A DNA stretch of 64,000 bases from Kineosporia rhizophila (GCF_021277265.1 NZ_JAJSOH010000011.1:1-64000), one strand, 5' to 3'. Counted from the first letter of the stretch, positions 8,539 to 17,710 are shown. Made by a program: numbers and translations. The notes: generated by a model not told the origin, from the letters alone.

Positions 8539-9273
8539 TCAGACGCGACGCATGACCGCGACCACGCGGCCCAGGATCGTCGCGTCGTTACCCGGGATCG
8601 GCTTGTAGGCCTCGTTGTGCGGCAGCAGCCAGATGTCGCCGTCCTTCCGCTTGAACGTCTTCACCGTGGCCTCGCCGTCGATCATCGCCGCGACCACCTC
8701 GCCGTTCTCGGCCACCGGCTGACGGCGGACCGCGACCAGGTCGCCGTCGCAGATCGCCGCGTCGATCATCGAGTCCCCGACGACCTTGAGCAGGAACAGC
8801 TCGCCGTCACCGACCAGCTGACGGGGCAGGGCGAAGACGTCCTCCACCGCCTGCTCGGCCAGGATCGGGCCACCGGCGGCGATCCGGCCGACCAGGGGCA
8901 CGTAGGACGGCGAGGGCTGGGTGTCGCGGTTGCCGTTCTCGTCCGCGAACTGCGGTGAGGCGGCCTGGCGCTCGCCCGGCATGATCACCTCGATCGCCCG
9001 GGGACGGTTCGGGTCGCGCCGGACGAACCCCTTCTTCTCCAGGCTGGACAGCTGGTGCGCAACGCTGCTGGGGCTGGTCAGGCCCACCGCCTCGCCGATC
9101 TCGCGCATGGTGGGCGGGTAGCCGCGCCGGTCGACGGTCTCCCGGATGGTCTCCAGCACCCGCCGCTGGCGGACGGTGAGGCCGTCGCCGTCGGGGGGCC
9201 CGTCGGGGAGCGTGCGCACGGTTGCGCCCCCCTTCTCCGACACCGCCGCGCCGGCGGTCGGATCGTCTGCCAT
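8539..9273 (-). CDS. lexA: SOS repressor LexA
   Basis: Represses DNA-damage genes and self-cleaves when stimulated by RecA filaments. 244 residues from ATG 9273, preceded by GGAGGTGG; the frame extends upstream through the operator and is not used. The winged helix is at about 30-95 ([21 protein letters not shown]). The cleavage site is A133-G134 in RIAAGGP, and the catalytic pair is S168 (VVGDSM) and K205. The serine-lysine peptidase domain is complete. Divergent from the LysM protein gene, with an SOS box 73 bases upstream of its start. Confidence 0.97.
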   Translation of the reverse strand: MADDPTAGAAVSEKGGATVRTLPDGPPDGDGLTVRQRRVLETIRETVDRRGYPPTMREIGEAVGLTSPSSVAHQLSSLEKKGFVRRDPNRPRAIEVIMPGERQAASPQFADENGNRDTQPSPSYVPLVGRIAAGGPILAEQAVEDVFALPRQLVGDGELFLLKVVGDSMIDAAICDGDLVAVRRQPVAENGEVVAAMIDGEATVKTFKRKDGDIWLLPHNEAYKPIPGNDATILGRVVAVMRRV

Positions 9274-9345
9274 CTGCCACCTCCATGACCCTGTGCCCGG
9301 CAGTCCGCCGGACACGATCACCGTAGGGAAGCGCGGCGACACTTT

Positions 9346-9359
9346 CAAACAAGTGTTCG
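9346..9359. promoter_or_regulatory. LexA operator (SOS box) for lexA
   Basis: CAAACAAGTGTTCG differs at one base from the actinobacterial/Gram-positive box CGAAC-N4-GTTCG. It is 73 bases upstream of the lexA ATG, which fits autoregulation. Confidence 0.8.
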
Positions 9360-9413
9360 AACGTGTCGCGAGTTTGTCGCCGGTGAGTGGTAGACATTGG
9401 ACATGTGTTCGAT

Positions 9414-9427
9414 CGAACCTGTGTTCG
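9414..9427. promoter_or_regulatory. LexA operator (SOS box) for the LysM gene
   Basis: CGAACCTGTGTTCG has both perfect half-sites of CGAAC-N4-GTTCG. It is 62 bases upstream of the LysM protein ATG at 9489. Two overlapping perfect palindromes flank it: GTTCGATCGAAC (9407-9418) and GTGTTCGAACAC (9421-9432). Several half-sites are thus stacked within 26 bases. Confidence 0.88.
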
Positions 9428-9488
9428 AACACCTCTCGCCCGGTCCCGATCGCCTCAGATCCCGAACCCATCGCATTGGAGTCGAAGG

Positions 9489-11039
9489 ATGAGCCTGACG
9501 TTTGCTTCTTCGTCCGCCCGTAACCGGGCCTCGCAGCGCTCTCGGTCCGGCCGTCCCGTGCTTGCCGGGGAGCGTCCGCACCTGCGTCTCGTGCGCGAGG
9601 GGGAATGTGCGTCGGATGTCGAGAAGAGTTTCAGTGGAGGCGATTCCGGGTTTCTGGGGCGTCTGGGGGATCTGGGCCGGTTCGGGCAGTTCGGTCGGCT
9701 CGCCGGGATCGGGCGTTCGCGTGGGGAAGAAGATCCAGAACTGGGGACGTTCGGGGCGGGCGTGGGCGGTAAGCGGGCTTCCGGGCGCTCGGGTGAGTCG
9801 GGTGTGCGGGGACGACGAGGTGGTCCGGGAGGTGCGGGGCGCGCCGTTCCGGGTCGTTCGGGGGCGGGCGGTCGCGCGCTGCGACGTAGTGGCGAGGCCG
9901 GGCGTGTCGGGGGCGGCCTGGCTGAGCCGGCTAAGGCTGGTCGCGGCGAGCGTGCTGATCGAGCTTGGCGTGGTGCTGACCGGGGTGTGCTCGGTGGGCA
10001 GTCGGCCGGGCGCGGTGGGGAGCGGACCGGGCGTGGTGCCGGGCAGGTTGTGCGCGGCGAGCGGGTAGGCGACCGGGGTGGGGTGGGCTCGGCTGGGGGT
10101 GGCCGAGCAGGTGGTGCCGTGGGCCGATCGGGTGAAATGGTCCAGCGGGCCTCAGTAGTTGCGGGGCGCGCGCAGGGGGAGCGGCGCGCCGTCGGCGCCC
10201 CCGGACAGCGGGCCATCGTGTTGGGGCGTAGCGGGCATGAGCCTGGCCGGGGTGTGCGGCTGCCCGCCCAGGGGCAGGCTGTGCCTGAAGAGCGGGTTCA
10301 GCGGAGTAACTCCGGGCATGCACGTGGGGCGGGTAAGGGGCAGTCGGTCACCGCTTCGGGGCGGCCTGGCCCGGGCCGGCAGAGCCACGGGGCTGGTGCT
10401 GAGCATCGCCGGGGTGCGGTGCAGCGGGCTTCGGTCCTGGCCGGCACCCAGTCCATCGATCTGAGTGACATCGAGGTCGGCGGTCGGGGTGGTTCGTCGA
10501 AGGCTGGTCACGGGCCTGCGGCCCAGCGGGGTAGTGCCGACCGGCCGGGAACGGGGCAGGGCGCAGCTCGGCGTGCGTCTGGGGCGCCGGGCGGAGTGGA
10601 GCGCGGCGCAGGTGGGCGGGCGTCCGGGGTGCCGGGCGAGGTAGAGCAAGGTGCGGCTCAGCGGGTTTCTGGGGTGCGGAGCGGAGCTGGTCAGGTTGCG
10701 CCCGCTCAGGGCGCTGTTCCGGCGGCACCGGAGCGCGACGCCCTGCGGCTGACGCGGCGTGGTCAGGTGGTGGTGCGGGCCGGGGCTGCCCTGCTGGCGT
10801 CGACCTCCGTGCTGGCCGGGGTGCTCCTGATCAACCGCACGGCTGAGGCGGGTTCTGACGTGCAGCCGGTGTCGGTCTCCTACCGCGTGGTGCTGCCGGG
10901 CGAGACGCTGTGGGCCATCGCCGGCGAGGTGGACCCGGAGGGCGACCGGAGCGAGACGGTGGCCGACATCATGGATCTGAACGCGCTCACCGACCCCGCC
11001 GTGGCGGCCGGTCAGCGTATCGCCCTTCCGGGCAACTAA
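9489..11039 (+). CDS. LysM-domain membrane protein, probable SOS-induced division inhibitor (ChiZ/DivS position) with long disordered N-terminus
   Basis: 516 residues from ATG 9489, with GGAG eight bases upstream. From about residue 427 it has a basic LRLTRRGQ stretch, one membrane helix ([21 protein letters not shown]) and a C-terminal extracellular LysM domain (463-516, [17 protein letters not shown]). Divergence from lexA plus an SOS box is the arrangement of mycobacterial ChiZ (Rv2719c) and corynebacterial DivS, which block septation after DNA damage. The cytoplasmic part (about 420 residues) is Gly/Arg/Ala/Ser low complexity with loose repeats such as [16 protein letters not shown] and GRASGVPG. 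Known relatives have far shorter basic tails. Function is inferred from context; that the whole middle is translated is likely but unproven. Confidence 0.75.
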   Translation: MSLTFASSSARNRASQRSRSGRPVLAGERPHLRLVREGECASDVEKSFSGGDSGFLGRLGDLGRFGQFGRLAGIGRSRGEEDPELGTFGAGVGGKRASGRSGESGVRGRRGGPGGAGRAVPGRSGAGGRALRRSGEAGRVGGGLAEPAKAGRGERADRAWRGADRGVLGGQSAGRGGERTGRGAGQVVRGERVGDRGGVGSAGGGRAGGAVGRSGEMVQRASVVAGRAQGERRAVGAPGQRAIVLGRSGHEPGRGVRLPAQGQAVPEERVQRSNSGHARGAGKGQSVTASGRPGPGRQSHGAGAEHRRGAVQRASVLAGTQSIDLSDIEVGGRGGSSKAGHGPAAQRGSADRPGTGQGAARRASGAPGGVERGAGGRASGVPGEVEQGAAQRVSGVRSGAGQVAPAQGAVPAAPERDALRLTRRGQVVVRAGAALLASTSVLAGVLLINRTAEAGSDVQPVSVSYRVVLPGETLWAIAGEVDPEGDRSETVADIMDLNALTDPAVAAGQRIALPGN

Positions 11040-11492
11040 CTCCGCATGTTCGGCCGGTGACAAGCTGTGGGCACTAGATGTTGGGGTTCGGTTCTCTTTC
11101 CGGGTGCGGATCTGGCAGTCTTTCCGGCGGTGGCCCGACCCGGCCTGTCGTCCTCGCCACGGGCGGTCGGCGTGTCGCGGGAGGGCCCGACAAGATCATC
11201 CGCGATCCGGACGCCTCTCGGTCATGACCATAAGTAGCTTTATAGTTGCGCGCGGTAATCGCCCGGCAGGAGCAGGCAATGGGCAACGATGCAGGTCGCG
11301 AGCACGGGTTCCGGATGATCGGGACCAGGGCGGGGGCTCGTTCCGGAAGTGGTCGATCGGTGTGGATCACGATCCGGGGCGGATGTCCAGGATCTTCGCA
11401 GGGGCGTCTCGAGGGTGGCCTGACCACGGCTGCCGGGTGGCGCGCAAGGGGTTCGGGCAGCTTGCATGTCGTTGGTCATCGTCCTAGCGTTA

Positions 11493-11508
11493 CCCCTAGA
11501 TGTAGTAG
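11493..11508. promoter_or_regulatory. NrdR box 1 (upstream of nrdR-nrdJ)
   Basis: CCCCTAGATGTAGTAG fits the NrdR consensus acaCwATATATwGtgt around CTAGATGTAG. Its centre (11500.5) is exactly 32 bases from that of the second box, the usual three-helical-turn spacing of paired NrdR sites. Confidence 0.75.
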
Positions 11509-11524
11509 TTACAGGGCTGTAAGC

Positions 11525-11540
11525 GGTCCACATCTAGTTA
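11525..11540. promoter_or_regulatory. NrdR box 2 (upstream of nrdR-nrdJ)
   Basis: GGTCCACATCTAGTTA has its core ACATCTAG as the reverse complement of CTAGATGT in box 1. Together they should repress nrdR-nrdJ when NrdR is loaded with ATP/dATP. The nrdR start is about 100 bases downstream. Confidence 0.75.
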
Positions 11541-11642
11541 GTGATTGCCCACAGGGCGGAGTCATCCGTTCCTTCGGCCGTCCCCGCGCCCGGTCTGTCC
11601 GGGTACGGTCCGCTCTCTGCGTGTCTCCTGGGAGGAGTCGTC

Positions 11643-12137
11643 GTGAACTGCCCCTTCTGCCGTAACTCCGACTCCCGCGTGGTCGACTCGCGCAGCACCG
11701 ACGACGGCGCCGCGATCCGCCGGCGCCGCCAGTGCCCGCAGTGCGGCCGTCGCTTCAGCACGATGGAGACCGCCAGCCTCACGGTGGTCAAGCGGTCCGG
11801 CGCCACCGAGTCGTTCAGCCGGACCAAGATCATGACCGGCGTCCGCAAGGCCTGCCAGGGCCGCCCGGTCGGCGAGGACGACCTGGCCCGGCTGGCCCAG
11901 CGGGTGGAGGAGACCATCCGGGCCACCGGTTGCGCCGAGATCGAGGCGCACGAGGTGGGCCTGACCATCCTGGGGCCGCTGCGGGAACTGGACGAGGTCG
12001 CGTACCTCCGGTTCGCCAGCGTCTACCAGGCCTTCGAGTCGCTCGAGGACTTCGAGTCGGCGATCACGGTGCTCCGGGCCGAACGGGAGCCGACCGGCGT
12101 CGAGCCGGGCAACCCCCCGGCCTCCAGCGCCACCTGA
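11643..12137 (+). CDS. nrdR: Transcriptional repressor NrdR
   Basis: Zinc-ribbon and ATP-cone repressor of ribonucleotide reductase genes. 164 residues from GTG 11643, with GGGAGGAG just upstream; the normal NrdR start MNCPFC fixes the choice. Zinc ligands are C3, C6, C31 and C34 (CPFC and CPQC). The ATP-cone spans about 49-139 ([16 protein letters not shown]). The last 15 or so residues are Pro/Ala-rich. It lies directly upstream of nrdJ, and the NrdR-box pair before it points to autoregulation. Confidence 0.97.
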   Translation: MNCPFCRNSDSRVVDSRSTDDGAAIRRRRQCPQCGRRFSTMETASLTVVKRSGATESFSRTKIMTGVRKACQGRPVGEDDLARLAQRVEETIRATGCAEIEAHEVGLTILGPLRELDEVAYLRFASVYQAFESLEDFESAITVLRAEREPTGVEPGNPPASSAT

Positions 12138-12425
12138 CATCGACCACCGCCGTCGCCAGGCAGGGGAAGGCCGGGCGACGGCGGTTCGGCGCAGAGACAC
12201 ACCGCACCACCAGCGTCACCAGTACGGCCGGGCGCCACCGCTCTGCCCTGCGCCAGGACGGCAGGCACCACGCTCCGCCGGCACCACCCGAACCATTGCA
12301 CCTGCACCGCAATTAGCAACACGCCTGCACCACAACGCAATTCACCAAAGCGCCGATATCGGCACGAGTACGCCGTCGCCCGGGTCACCCCGGGCCCAGG
12401 CACAGCAACTAAGGGGAACGGACGA

Positions 12426-15362
12426 ATGACGGAGACCGTCTCAGGCCAGTCGGGCCAGGGGTCGCGGAAGACCCGCAACGGAGCACCGCAGGTGCGCCGC
12501 ACCGGTCTTAAGATCGGCCGGGTCTACACCACCGAGGGGATCCACCCCTACGACCAGGTCACCTGGGAGCGCCGGGACGTCGTCCAGACGAACTGGAAGT
12601 CGGGTGAGACGATCTTCGAGCAGAAGGGCGTCGAGTTCCCCGACTTCTGGAGCCTGAACGCCTCCACGATCGTCACCACCAAGTACTTCCGCGGCGCGGT
12701 CGGCACCGACTCCCGCGAGTCCAGCCTCCGGCAGCTCATCGACCGGGTGGTGCTCACCTACACCAAGGCCGGTCGCGACAACGGCTACTTCCTCGGCGAG
12801 GACGACGCCGAGGTGTTCGAGCACGAGCTCACCTGGATGCTGCTGAACCAGGTCTTCGCGTTCAACTCCCCGGTCTGGTTCAACGTCGGCACCAGCGCCC
12901 CGCAGCAGGTCAGCGCCTGCTTCATCCTGTCCGTCGACGACTCGATGGACTCGATCCTGAACTGGTACAAGGAAGAGGGTTTCATCTTCAAGGGCGGCTC
13001 CGGCGCCGGCCTGAACCTCTCCCGCATCCGCTCCAGCAAGGAACTGCTGAACAGCGGCGGCACCGCCTCCGGCCCGGTCTCCTTCATGCGCGGGGCCGAC
13101 GCCTCGGCGGGGACGATCAAGTCCGGCGGGGCCACCCGGCGCGCGGCCAAGATGGTAGTGCTCGACGTCGACCACCCGGACATCGAGGAGTTCGTCGAGA
13201 CCAAGGCGCGCGAGGAGAACAAGATCCGCGCCCTGCGCGACGCCGGCTTCGACATGGACCTGGGTGGCAAGGACATCCACAGCGTCCAGTACCAGAACGC
13301 CAACAACTCGGTCCGGGTCAGCGACGAGTTCATGCGCGCCGTCGAGTTCGGTGAGCAGTTCGGCCTGACCAGCCGCACCACCGGCGAGGTGATCGAGCAC
13401 GTCGATGCCAAGGAGCTGTTCGGCAAGATCGCCAAGGCGGCGTGGGAGTGCGCCGACCCGGGCATCCAGTACGACGGCGTGATCAACGACTGGCACACCA
13501 CCCCGGAGTCCGGCCGGATCACCGCCAGCAACCCCTGCTCCGAGTACATGCACCTGGACAACTCCAGCTGCAACCTGGCCTCGCTGAACCTGCTGAAGTT
13601 CGTCAAGGACGACGGCTCGTTCGACGTGGAGAAGTTCACCAAGGCCGTCGAGATCGTGATCACCGCGATGGACATCTCGATCTGCTTCGCCGACTTCCCG
13701 ACCGAGGCGATCACCGAGACCACCCGCGCCTACCGCCAGCTGGGCATCGGCTACGCCAACCTGGGCGCCCTGCTGATGGAGTCCGGCCTGGGCTACGACT
13801 CCGACGGTGGCCGGGCCCTGGCCGCCTCGATCACCTCGCTGATGACGGGTGCGGCCTACCGCCGCTCCGCCGAGCTCGCCGGGGTCGTCGGCGCCTACGA
13901 CGGCTACCAGCGCAACGCCGAGGCGCACCGCCGCGTGATGCGCAAGCACGCCGCCGCGAACGACACCATCCGCACCATGCATCCGATGGACATCGCCGTG
14001 CAGCGCGCCGCCACCAAGGAGTGGGAGCAGTCGCTGAAGATCGGTGAGCAGAACGGCTGGCGCAACGCGCAGGCCTCGCTGCTGGCCCCGACCGGCACCA
14101 TCGGCTTCATGATGGACTGCGACACCACCGGTATCGAGCCGGACTTCTCGCTGGTCAAGTTCAAGAAGCTGGTCGGCGGCGGCTCGATGCAGATCGTCAA
14201 CCAGACCATCCCGCGGGCGCTGCGCAAGCTCGGCTACGCCGAGGAGACGGTCGAGGCCATCGTCGAGTTCATCGGCGAGAAGGGGCACGTGATCGACGCC
14301 CCCGGCCTGAAGGCCGAGCACTACGAGGTCTTCGACTGCGCGATGGGCCAGCGGGCGATCCGTCCGATGGGCCACGTCCGGATGATGGCGGCCACCCAGC
14401 CGTTCCTGTCCGGCGCCATCTCCAAGACGGTCAACCTGCCCGAGACCGCGACCGTCGAGAACATCGCCGACGTGTACTTCCAGGGCTGGAAGCTCGGCCT
14501 CAAGGCGCTGGCCGTCTACCGCGACAACTGCAAGGTCGGCCAGCCGCTGTCGGACGCCAAGGCGAAGAAGACCGAGGAGCCCGCCAAGGTCGAGAAGGTC
14601 GTCGAGAAGGTCGTCGAGTACCGCCCGACCCGTAAGCGCCTGCCGAAGTCGCGTCCCTCGATCACCACCCGCTTCACCGTGGGCGGCGCCAAGGGCTACA
14701 TGACGGCCGGCTCCTACCCCGACGACGGCCTCGGCGAGGTCTTCATCAAGCTCGGCAAGCAGGGCTCCACCCTGGCCGGGATGATGGACTCGTTCTCGGT
14801 GGCGGTGAGCATCGCCCTGCAGCACGGGGTGCCGCTGCAGACCTACGTGGAGAAGTTCACCAACCTGCGCTTCGAGCCGGCCGGCCTGACCGACGACCCG
14901 GACGTGCGGATGAGCTCCAGCATCATGGACTACGTGTTCCGCCGCCTCGCCCTGGACCACCTGTCCTTCGAGGAGCGCTCGGCCCTGGGCATCTACTCGG
15001 CCGAGGAGCGCACCCGCGAACTGGAGACCGGTTCCTACCTGCCGGCCGAGGACGACAGCGAGGACGTCGAGGAGGAGCTGGAGAACCTGGCCCAGTCGGC
15101 TCCCTCAACCCCGGCCCAGCCCGAGGTGGTGCAGCCGCTGACCACGGGCCACGCCACCAGCCAGCTCCCGGTGGTGAACGTGAGCGGGGCCGCCACGGCG
15201 AAGTCGGCGCCGACCGCGGTGCACTCCTCGGCCGAGCTGTTCGAGGCGATGCAGGGCCGCACGGCCGACGCCCCGATGTGCTTCACCTGCGGCACGAAGA
15301 TGCGCCCGGCCGGTTCCTGCTTCGTCTGCGAGGGCTGCGGCAGCACCTCCGGCTGCAGCTGA
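12426..15362 (+). CDS. nrdJ: Vitamin B12-dependent (class II) ribonucleoside-diphosphate reductase NrdJ
   Basis: Reduces ribonucleotides to deoxyribonucleotides with adenosylcobalamin as radical source and works without oxygen. The 978 residues are typical of the actinobacterial form. Radical-site cysteine C371 is in NPCSEYM, with partner cysteines in VSACFILSVDDSMDSI and SSCNLASLNL. The glycine-rich substrate region FKGGSGAGLNLS is intact. The C-terminus carries the redox/zinc-type cysteine cluster MCFTCGTKM...CFVCEGCGSTSGCS. The 288-base gap after nrdR has no gene. Transcription is presumably shared with nrdR. Confidence 0.97.
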   Translation: MTETVSGQSGQGSRKTRNGAPQVRRTGLKIGRVYTTEGIHPYDQVTWERRDVVQTNWKSGETIFEQKGVEFPDFWSLNASTIVTTKYFRGAVGTDSRESSLRQLIDRVVLTYTKAGRDNGYFLGEDDAEVFEHELTWMLLNQVFAFNSPVWFNVGTSAPQQVSACFILSVDDSMDSILNWYKEEGFIFKGGSGAGLNLSRIRSSKELLNSGGTASGPVSFMRGADASAGTIKSGGATRRAAKMVVLDVDHPDIEEFVETKAREENKIRALRDAGFDMDLGGKDIHSVQYQNANNSVRVSDEFMRAVEFGEQFGLTSRTTGEVIEHVDAKELFGKIAKAAWECADPGIQYDGVINDWHTTPESGRITASNPCSEYMHLDNSSCNLASLNLLKFVKDDGSFDVEKFTKAVEIVITAMDISICFADFPTEAITETTRAYRQLGIGYANLGALLMESGLGYDSDGGRALAASITSLMTGAAYRRSAELAGVVGAYDGYQRNAEAHRRVMRKHAAANDTIRTMHPMDIAVQRAATKEWEQSLKIGEQNGWRNAQASLLAPTGTIGFMMDCDTTGIEPDFSLVKFKKLVGGGSMQIVNQTIPRALRKLGYAEETVEAIVEFIGEKGHVIDAPGLKAEHYEVFDCAMGQRAIRPMGHVRMMAATQPFLSGAISKTVNLPETATVENIADVYFQGWKLGLKALAVYRDNCKVGQPLSDAKAKKTEEPAKVEKVVEKVVEYRPTRKRLPKSRPSITTRFTVGGAKGYMTAGSYPDDGLGEVFIKLGKQGSTLAGMMDSFSVAVSIALQHGVPLQTYVEKFTNLRFEPAGLTDDPDVRMSSSIMDYVFRRLALDHLSFEERSALGIYSAEERTRELETGSYLPAEDDSEDVEEELENLAQSAPSTPAQPEVVQPLTTGHATSQLPVVNVSGAATAKSAPTAVHSSAELFEAMQGRTADAPMCFTCGTKMRPAGSCFVCEGCGSTSGCS

Positions 15363-15464
15363 CCTGTCCGGATCCGACCAGGGGCGGTGCCGAGAGACTT
15401 CGGCGCCGCCCCTGGCGCGTTCGTACCCACCAGCTCGTGGGTGCGTCCGGAACAGCTGAAAAGG

Positions 15465-15499
15465 GGGCCCTGGCAAGCGGAGAACGCTCACCAGGGCCC
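15465..15499. terminator. Hairpin terminator downstream of nrdJ
   Basis: GGGCCCTGG / CCAGGGCCC outer stem with an inner AGCG / CGCT stem, about 100 bases after the nrdJ stop. A smaller hairpin ACCCAC / GTGGGT lies just upstream (about 15425-15442). The rest of the 306 bases between nrdJ and the next gene shows nothing else. Confidence 0.6.
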
Positions 15500-15668
15500 T
15501 GGGTCCTGCCTGCCGACCTCAAGCCCCGGTCTCCGGCCCCCGCGCCCGCCTGCCCGCCGATCCGGTGACAGGGCCGGCGAACAGATCACAGCCGGCTGCG
15601 TGCATCGAAAGGCCAGGGTGCCGCGTCTGTACTGAGGCAGGCACCGGGGTGGAGCGTGGGAGGAACCG

Positions 15669-16055
15669 ATGGAAGACGAGATGTTCCGGGATTTCGACGG
15701 GTCGCTCGACCTGTTCGCGGTCGGGTTCTTCGTGGTGTTCGGCGCTGTCGCCCTGGTGATCCTGACGGGGATCCTGTTCGCGATCTACAAGGGACTGGCC
15801 CAGCGCAGCCGCGACAACGCCTCGCCGCTGCTCACCGTGCCGGCCGTCGTGGTGGCCAAGCGGCAGGAGGTCCGGCGCAGCGAGAACAGCGCGAGCAACG
15901 CGTACTACCTGACCTTCGAGGTGCAGGGCCACGACCGGGTCGAGTTCCCGGTGCTCGGACAGCAGTGGGGGACGATCCTGGAGGGCGACCGCGGTCGGCT
16001 CACCTATCAGGGCAGCCGGTTCAAGGGCTTCGACCGCACCCCGCAGGACCGCTGA
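15669..16055 (+). CDS. DUF2500 small membrane protein
   Basis: 128 residues. One membrane helix at about 14-37 (LFAVGFFVVFGAVALVILTGILFAIY), then a beta-rich soluble domain with the DUF2500 pattern YYLTFEVQGHDRVEFPV...GDRGRLTYQGSRFKGF. Function unknown in this family. ATG start with GGGAGG about nine bases before. Single gene, ended by a strong hairpin shared with the convergent RTX-like gene. Confidence 0.8.
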   Translation: MEDEMFRDFDGSLDLFAVGFFVVFGAVALVILTGILFAIYKGLAQRSRDNASPLLTVPAVVVAKRQEVRRSENSASNAYYLTFEVQGHDRVEFPVLGQQWGTILEGDRGRLTYQGSRFKGFDRTPQDR

Positions 16056-16061
16056 GCGCGG

Positions 16062-16094
16062 CCCGGGGCGTCAGGTCCGGCCTGACGCCCCGGG
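16062..16094. terminator. Bidirectional hairpin terminator
   Basis: A perfect 14-bp stem CCCGGGGCGTCAGG / CCTGACGCCCCGGG with a 5-base loop, between the convergent stops at 16055 and 16113. Confidence 0.8.
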
Positions 16095-16112
16095 AGCCGC
16101 TCGAGGAACCGG

Positions 16113-16646
16113 TCAGTCGTCGTCGTTGTCGTCGCCCTGGTCGATGTCGTCGCGGCCCGGGCCGCCGTTGATCTTGTCGCGGCCGGGGCCGCCGTCCAGG
16201 TCGTCCGCCCCGGAGTTGCCCCAGATCCGGTCGGCGCCCTTGCCGCCGTCGATGTCGTCGCCGCCGGAGCCGCCGTACAGCTTGTCGTTGCCCGACTCGC
16301 CGTCGATGTCGTCCTCACCGGTGCCGCCGTAGACCGTGTCGGCCCCGGTGCCGCCGTCGATCTCGTCCTCACCGGCGCCACCGCAGATCAGGTCGTTGCC
16401 GCCCCGGCCGTCGATCTCGTCCTCGCCGCCGCGGGCGACGATCACGTCGCGGCCCTTCGTGCCGTTGATCTCGTCCTCACCGTTGGTGCCGACGATCGTC
16501 GCCTTCACCCCGTTGCAGGTGAACGTGGCGGCGGCCTTCGGCGCGGAGCTGGCCGAGGCAGGCGCGGCCAGCAGGAACGTTCCGGCGCCGATGGCCGCGG
16601 CAGCGGTGACGGCGAAGGGGACGGTGCGGGTCAGCTTGCGGGACAT
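16113..16646 (-). CDS. Secreted RTX-like calcium-binding repeat protein
   Basis: 177 residues from ATG 16646 with AAGGAG five bases upstream. A GTG six bases earlier would overlap the ribosome site. Cleaved signal peptide with AASAS-like end (about 1-33, PASASSAP). From about residue 48 onward the chain is a run of nonapeptides of the GGxGxDxIx type (GGRGGNDLI, GGTGADTVY, GGSGGDDID), ending in an Asp-rich tail. Such repeats form calcium-filled beta-rolls. There is no catalytic domain, no type I secretion gene nearby, and the signal peptide implies Sec/Tat export. Role unknown. Confidence 0.82.
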   Translation of the reverse strand: MSRKLTRTVPFAVTAAAAIGAGTFLLAAPASASSAPKAAATFTCNGVKATIVGTNGEDEINGTKGRDVIVARGGEDEIDGRGGNDLICGGAGEDEIDGGTGADTVYGGTGEDDIDGESGNDKLYGGSGGDDIDGGKGADRIWGNSGADDLDGGPGRDKINGGPGRDDIDQGDDNDDD

Positions 16647-16807
16647 GCTCACTCCTTGGTGCGGTGGTCTTCGTGCGGTCCGGCTCTCCGGACTGATGAC
16701 AACTTCACCGGGCGGGCGTGAGCCGAACAGGAGAGGGAGATGAAGGGCTTCTCATCTTCCGCCTGCGACCTGGTTCCTTTGCGGACGTTTGCCCCTACCT
16801 TGGGGCG

Positions 16808-17710
16808 ATGGAGCGTCGTCAGCTGGAGTACTTCCTCGCGGTTGCGGAGTGTGGAAGCTTCACCCGGGCCGCGGCCGCCCTCACCATCGCCCAGCCCAGC
16901 CTGTCCCACGCGATCGGGCTCCTGGAGCGCGAACTGGGCTCCGTACTGTTCGAGCGGCTGGGGCGCGGGGTGCGTCTCACCGCCGCCGGCCAGGCCCTGC
17001 TGGCCCCGGCCCGGCGCACCCTGCGCTCGTTCCAGCTCGCCGCCACCGCGGTGCGCAGCGTCAGCGACGTCGGGTTCGGCCGGCTGACGATCATCTCCAA
17101 CACCCTGTGGGCGGTGGAACCGCTGGTGCAGATCATCGGCGAGTTCCGGCAGGCCCACCCGGCCGTGCAGTTCAGCGTGGGCGACCCGGTGCGCCGTTCC
17201 GAGGTGCTCGACCAGGTGCGCTCGGGCGAGGCGGACTTCGGTCTCGTCGACGGAACCCCGCCGGCGGGCGTGCTGGAGAGTCGCTGGCTGCTGGAACACC
17301 GGCTGGTGGCGGTGCTCCCGCCGGGGTCCCTGCCCGGTCTGACCTCGGTGAGTGTGTCCGAGCTGGTGCCGGTGGGGCTGATCTGCACACTGCGGGGCAC
17401 CGCGCTGCGCGAGCTCCTCGACGTGGAGCTGCAGGTGGCCGGCGAGGCGTCGGAGATCGCGGTGGAGACCGCCCACCTGGCCTCGGTGATCCCGCTGGTG
17501 CTGGCCGGGGCCGGGGCTGCGCTGCTGCCGGAGGGGCTGGCCGAGGACGCCGCCCGGCGGGGCGCGCGGGTGCTGCCGTTGCGCCGGCCGACCAAGGCGG
17601 CGGTGCACCTGATCTGGCGGTCCCGAGGGCTGAGCAGCCCGGGCGAGCAGTTCCTGGCCCTCGCCACCACCATGTTCGGCGATGTGCCGGAAGCCGTCAC
17701 CCAGCTATAG
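16808..17710 (+). CDS. LysR-family transcriptional regulator
   Basis: 300 residues from ATG 16808 (MERRQLEYFLAVAECGSFTRAA). The winged helix-turn-helix is at about 1-60, followed by a periplasmic-binding-like effector domain (about 88-295) with the usual FGRLTI start. It has no adjacent divergent metabolic gene. The nearest downstream operon is for glycine betaine uptake, 738 bases away, so the target is open. An AT-rich palindrome overlaps its stop codon. Confidence 0.92.
   Translation: MERRQLEYFLAVAECGSFTRAAAALTIAQPSLSHAIGLLERELGSVLFERLGRGVRLTAAGQALLAPARRTLRSFQLAATAVRSVSDVGFGRLTIISNTLWAVEPLVQIIGEFRQAHPAVQFSVGDPVRRSEVLDQVRSGEADFGLVDGTPPAGVLESRWLLEHRLVAVLPPGSLPGLTSVSVSELVPVGLICTLRGTALRELLDVELQVAGEASEIAVETAHLASVIPLVLAGAGAALLPEGLAEDAARRGARVLPLRRPTKAAVHLIWRSRGLSSPGEQFLALATTMFGDVPEAVTQL

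Larger units (their letters stand above)
11040..11642. other. 603-base intergenic region carrying the nrdR promoter
   Basis: No convincing gene. Frames present on both strands have Arg/Pro-rich shadow composition. It holds the paired NrdR boxes near its 3' end, a lone box-like sequence at 11071-11086 and an unusually AT-rich patch at about 11229-11248 (CCATAAGTAGCTTTATAGTT), which may be a promoter. Confidence 0.55.

Noticed and set aside
11074..11427. 117-codon minus-strand frame in the LysM-nrdR gap
   Set aside because: No ribosome site, Pro/Arg-rich random-like sequence.
12441..14960. 839-codon minus-strand frame opposite nrdJ
   Set aside because: Shadow of nrdJ codon bias; no start context, no recognisable protein.
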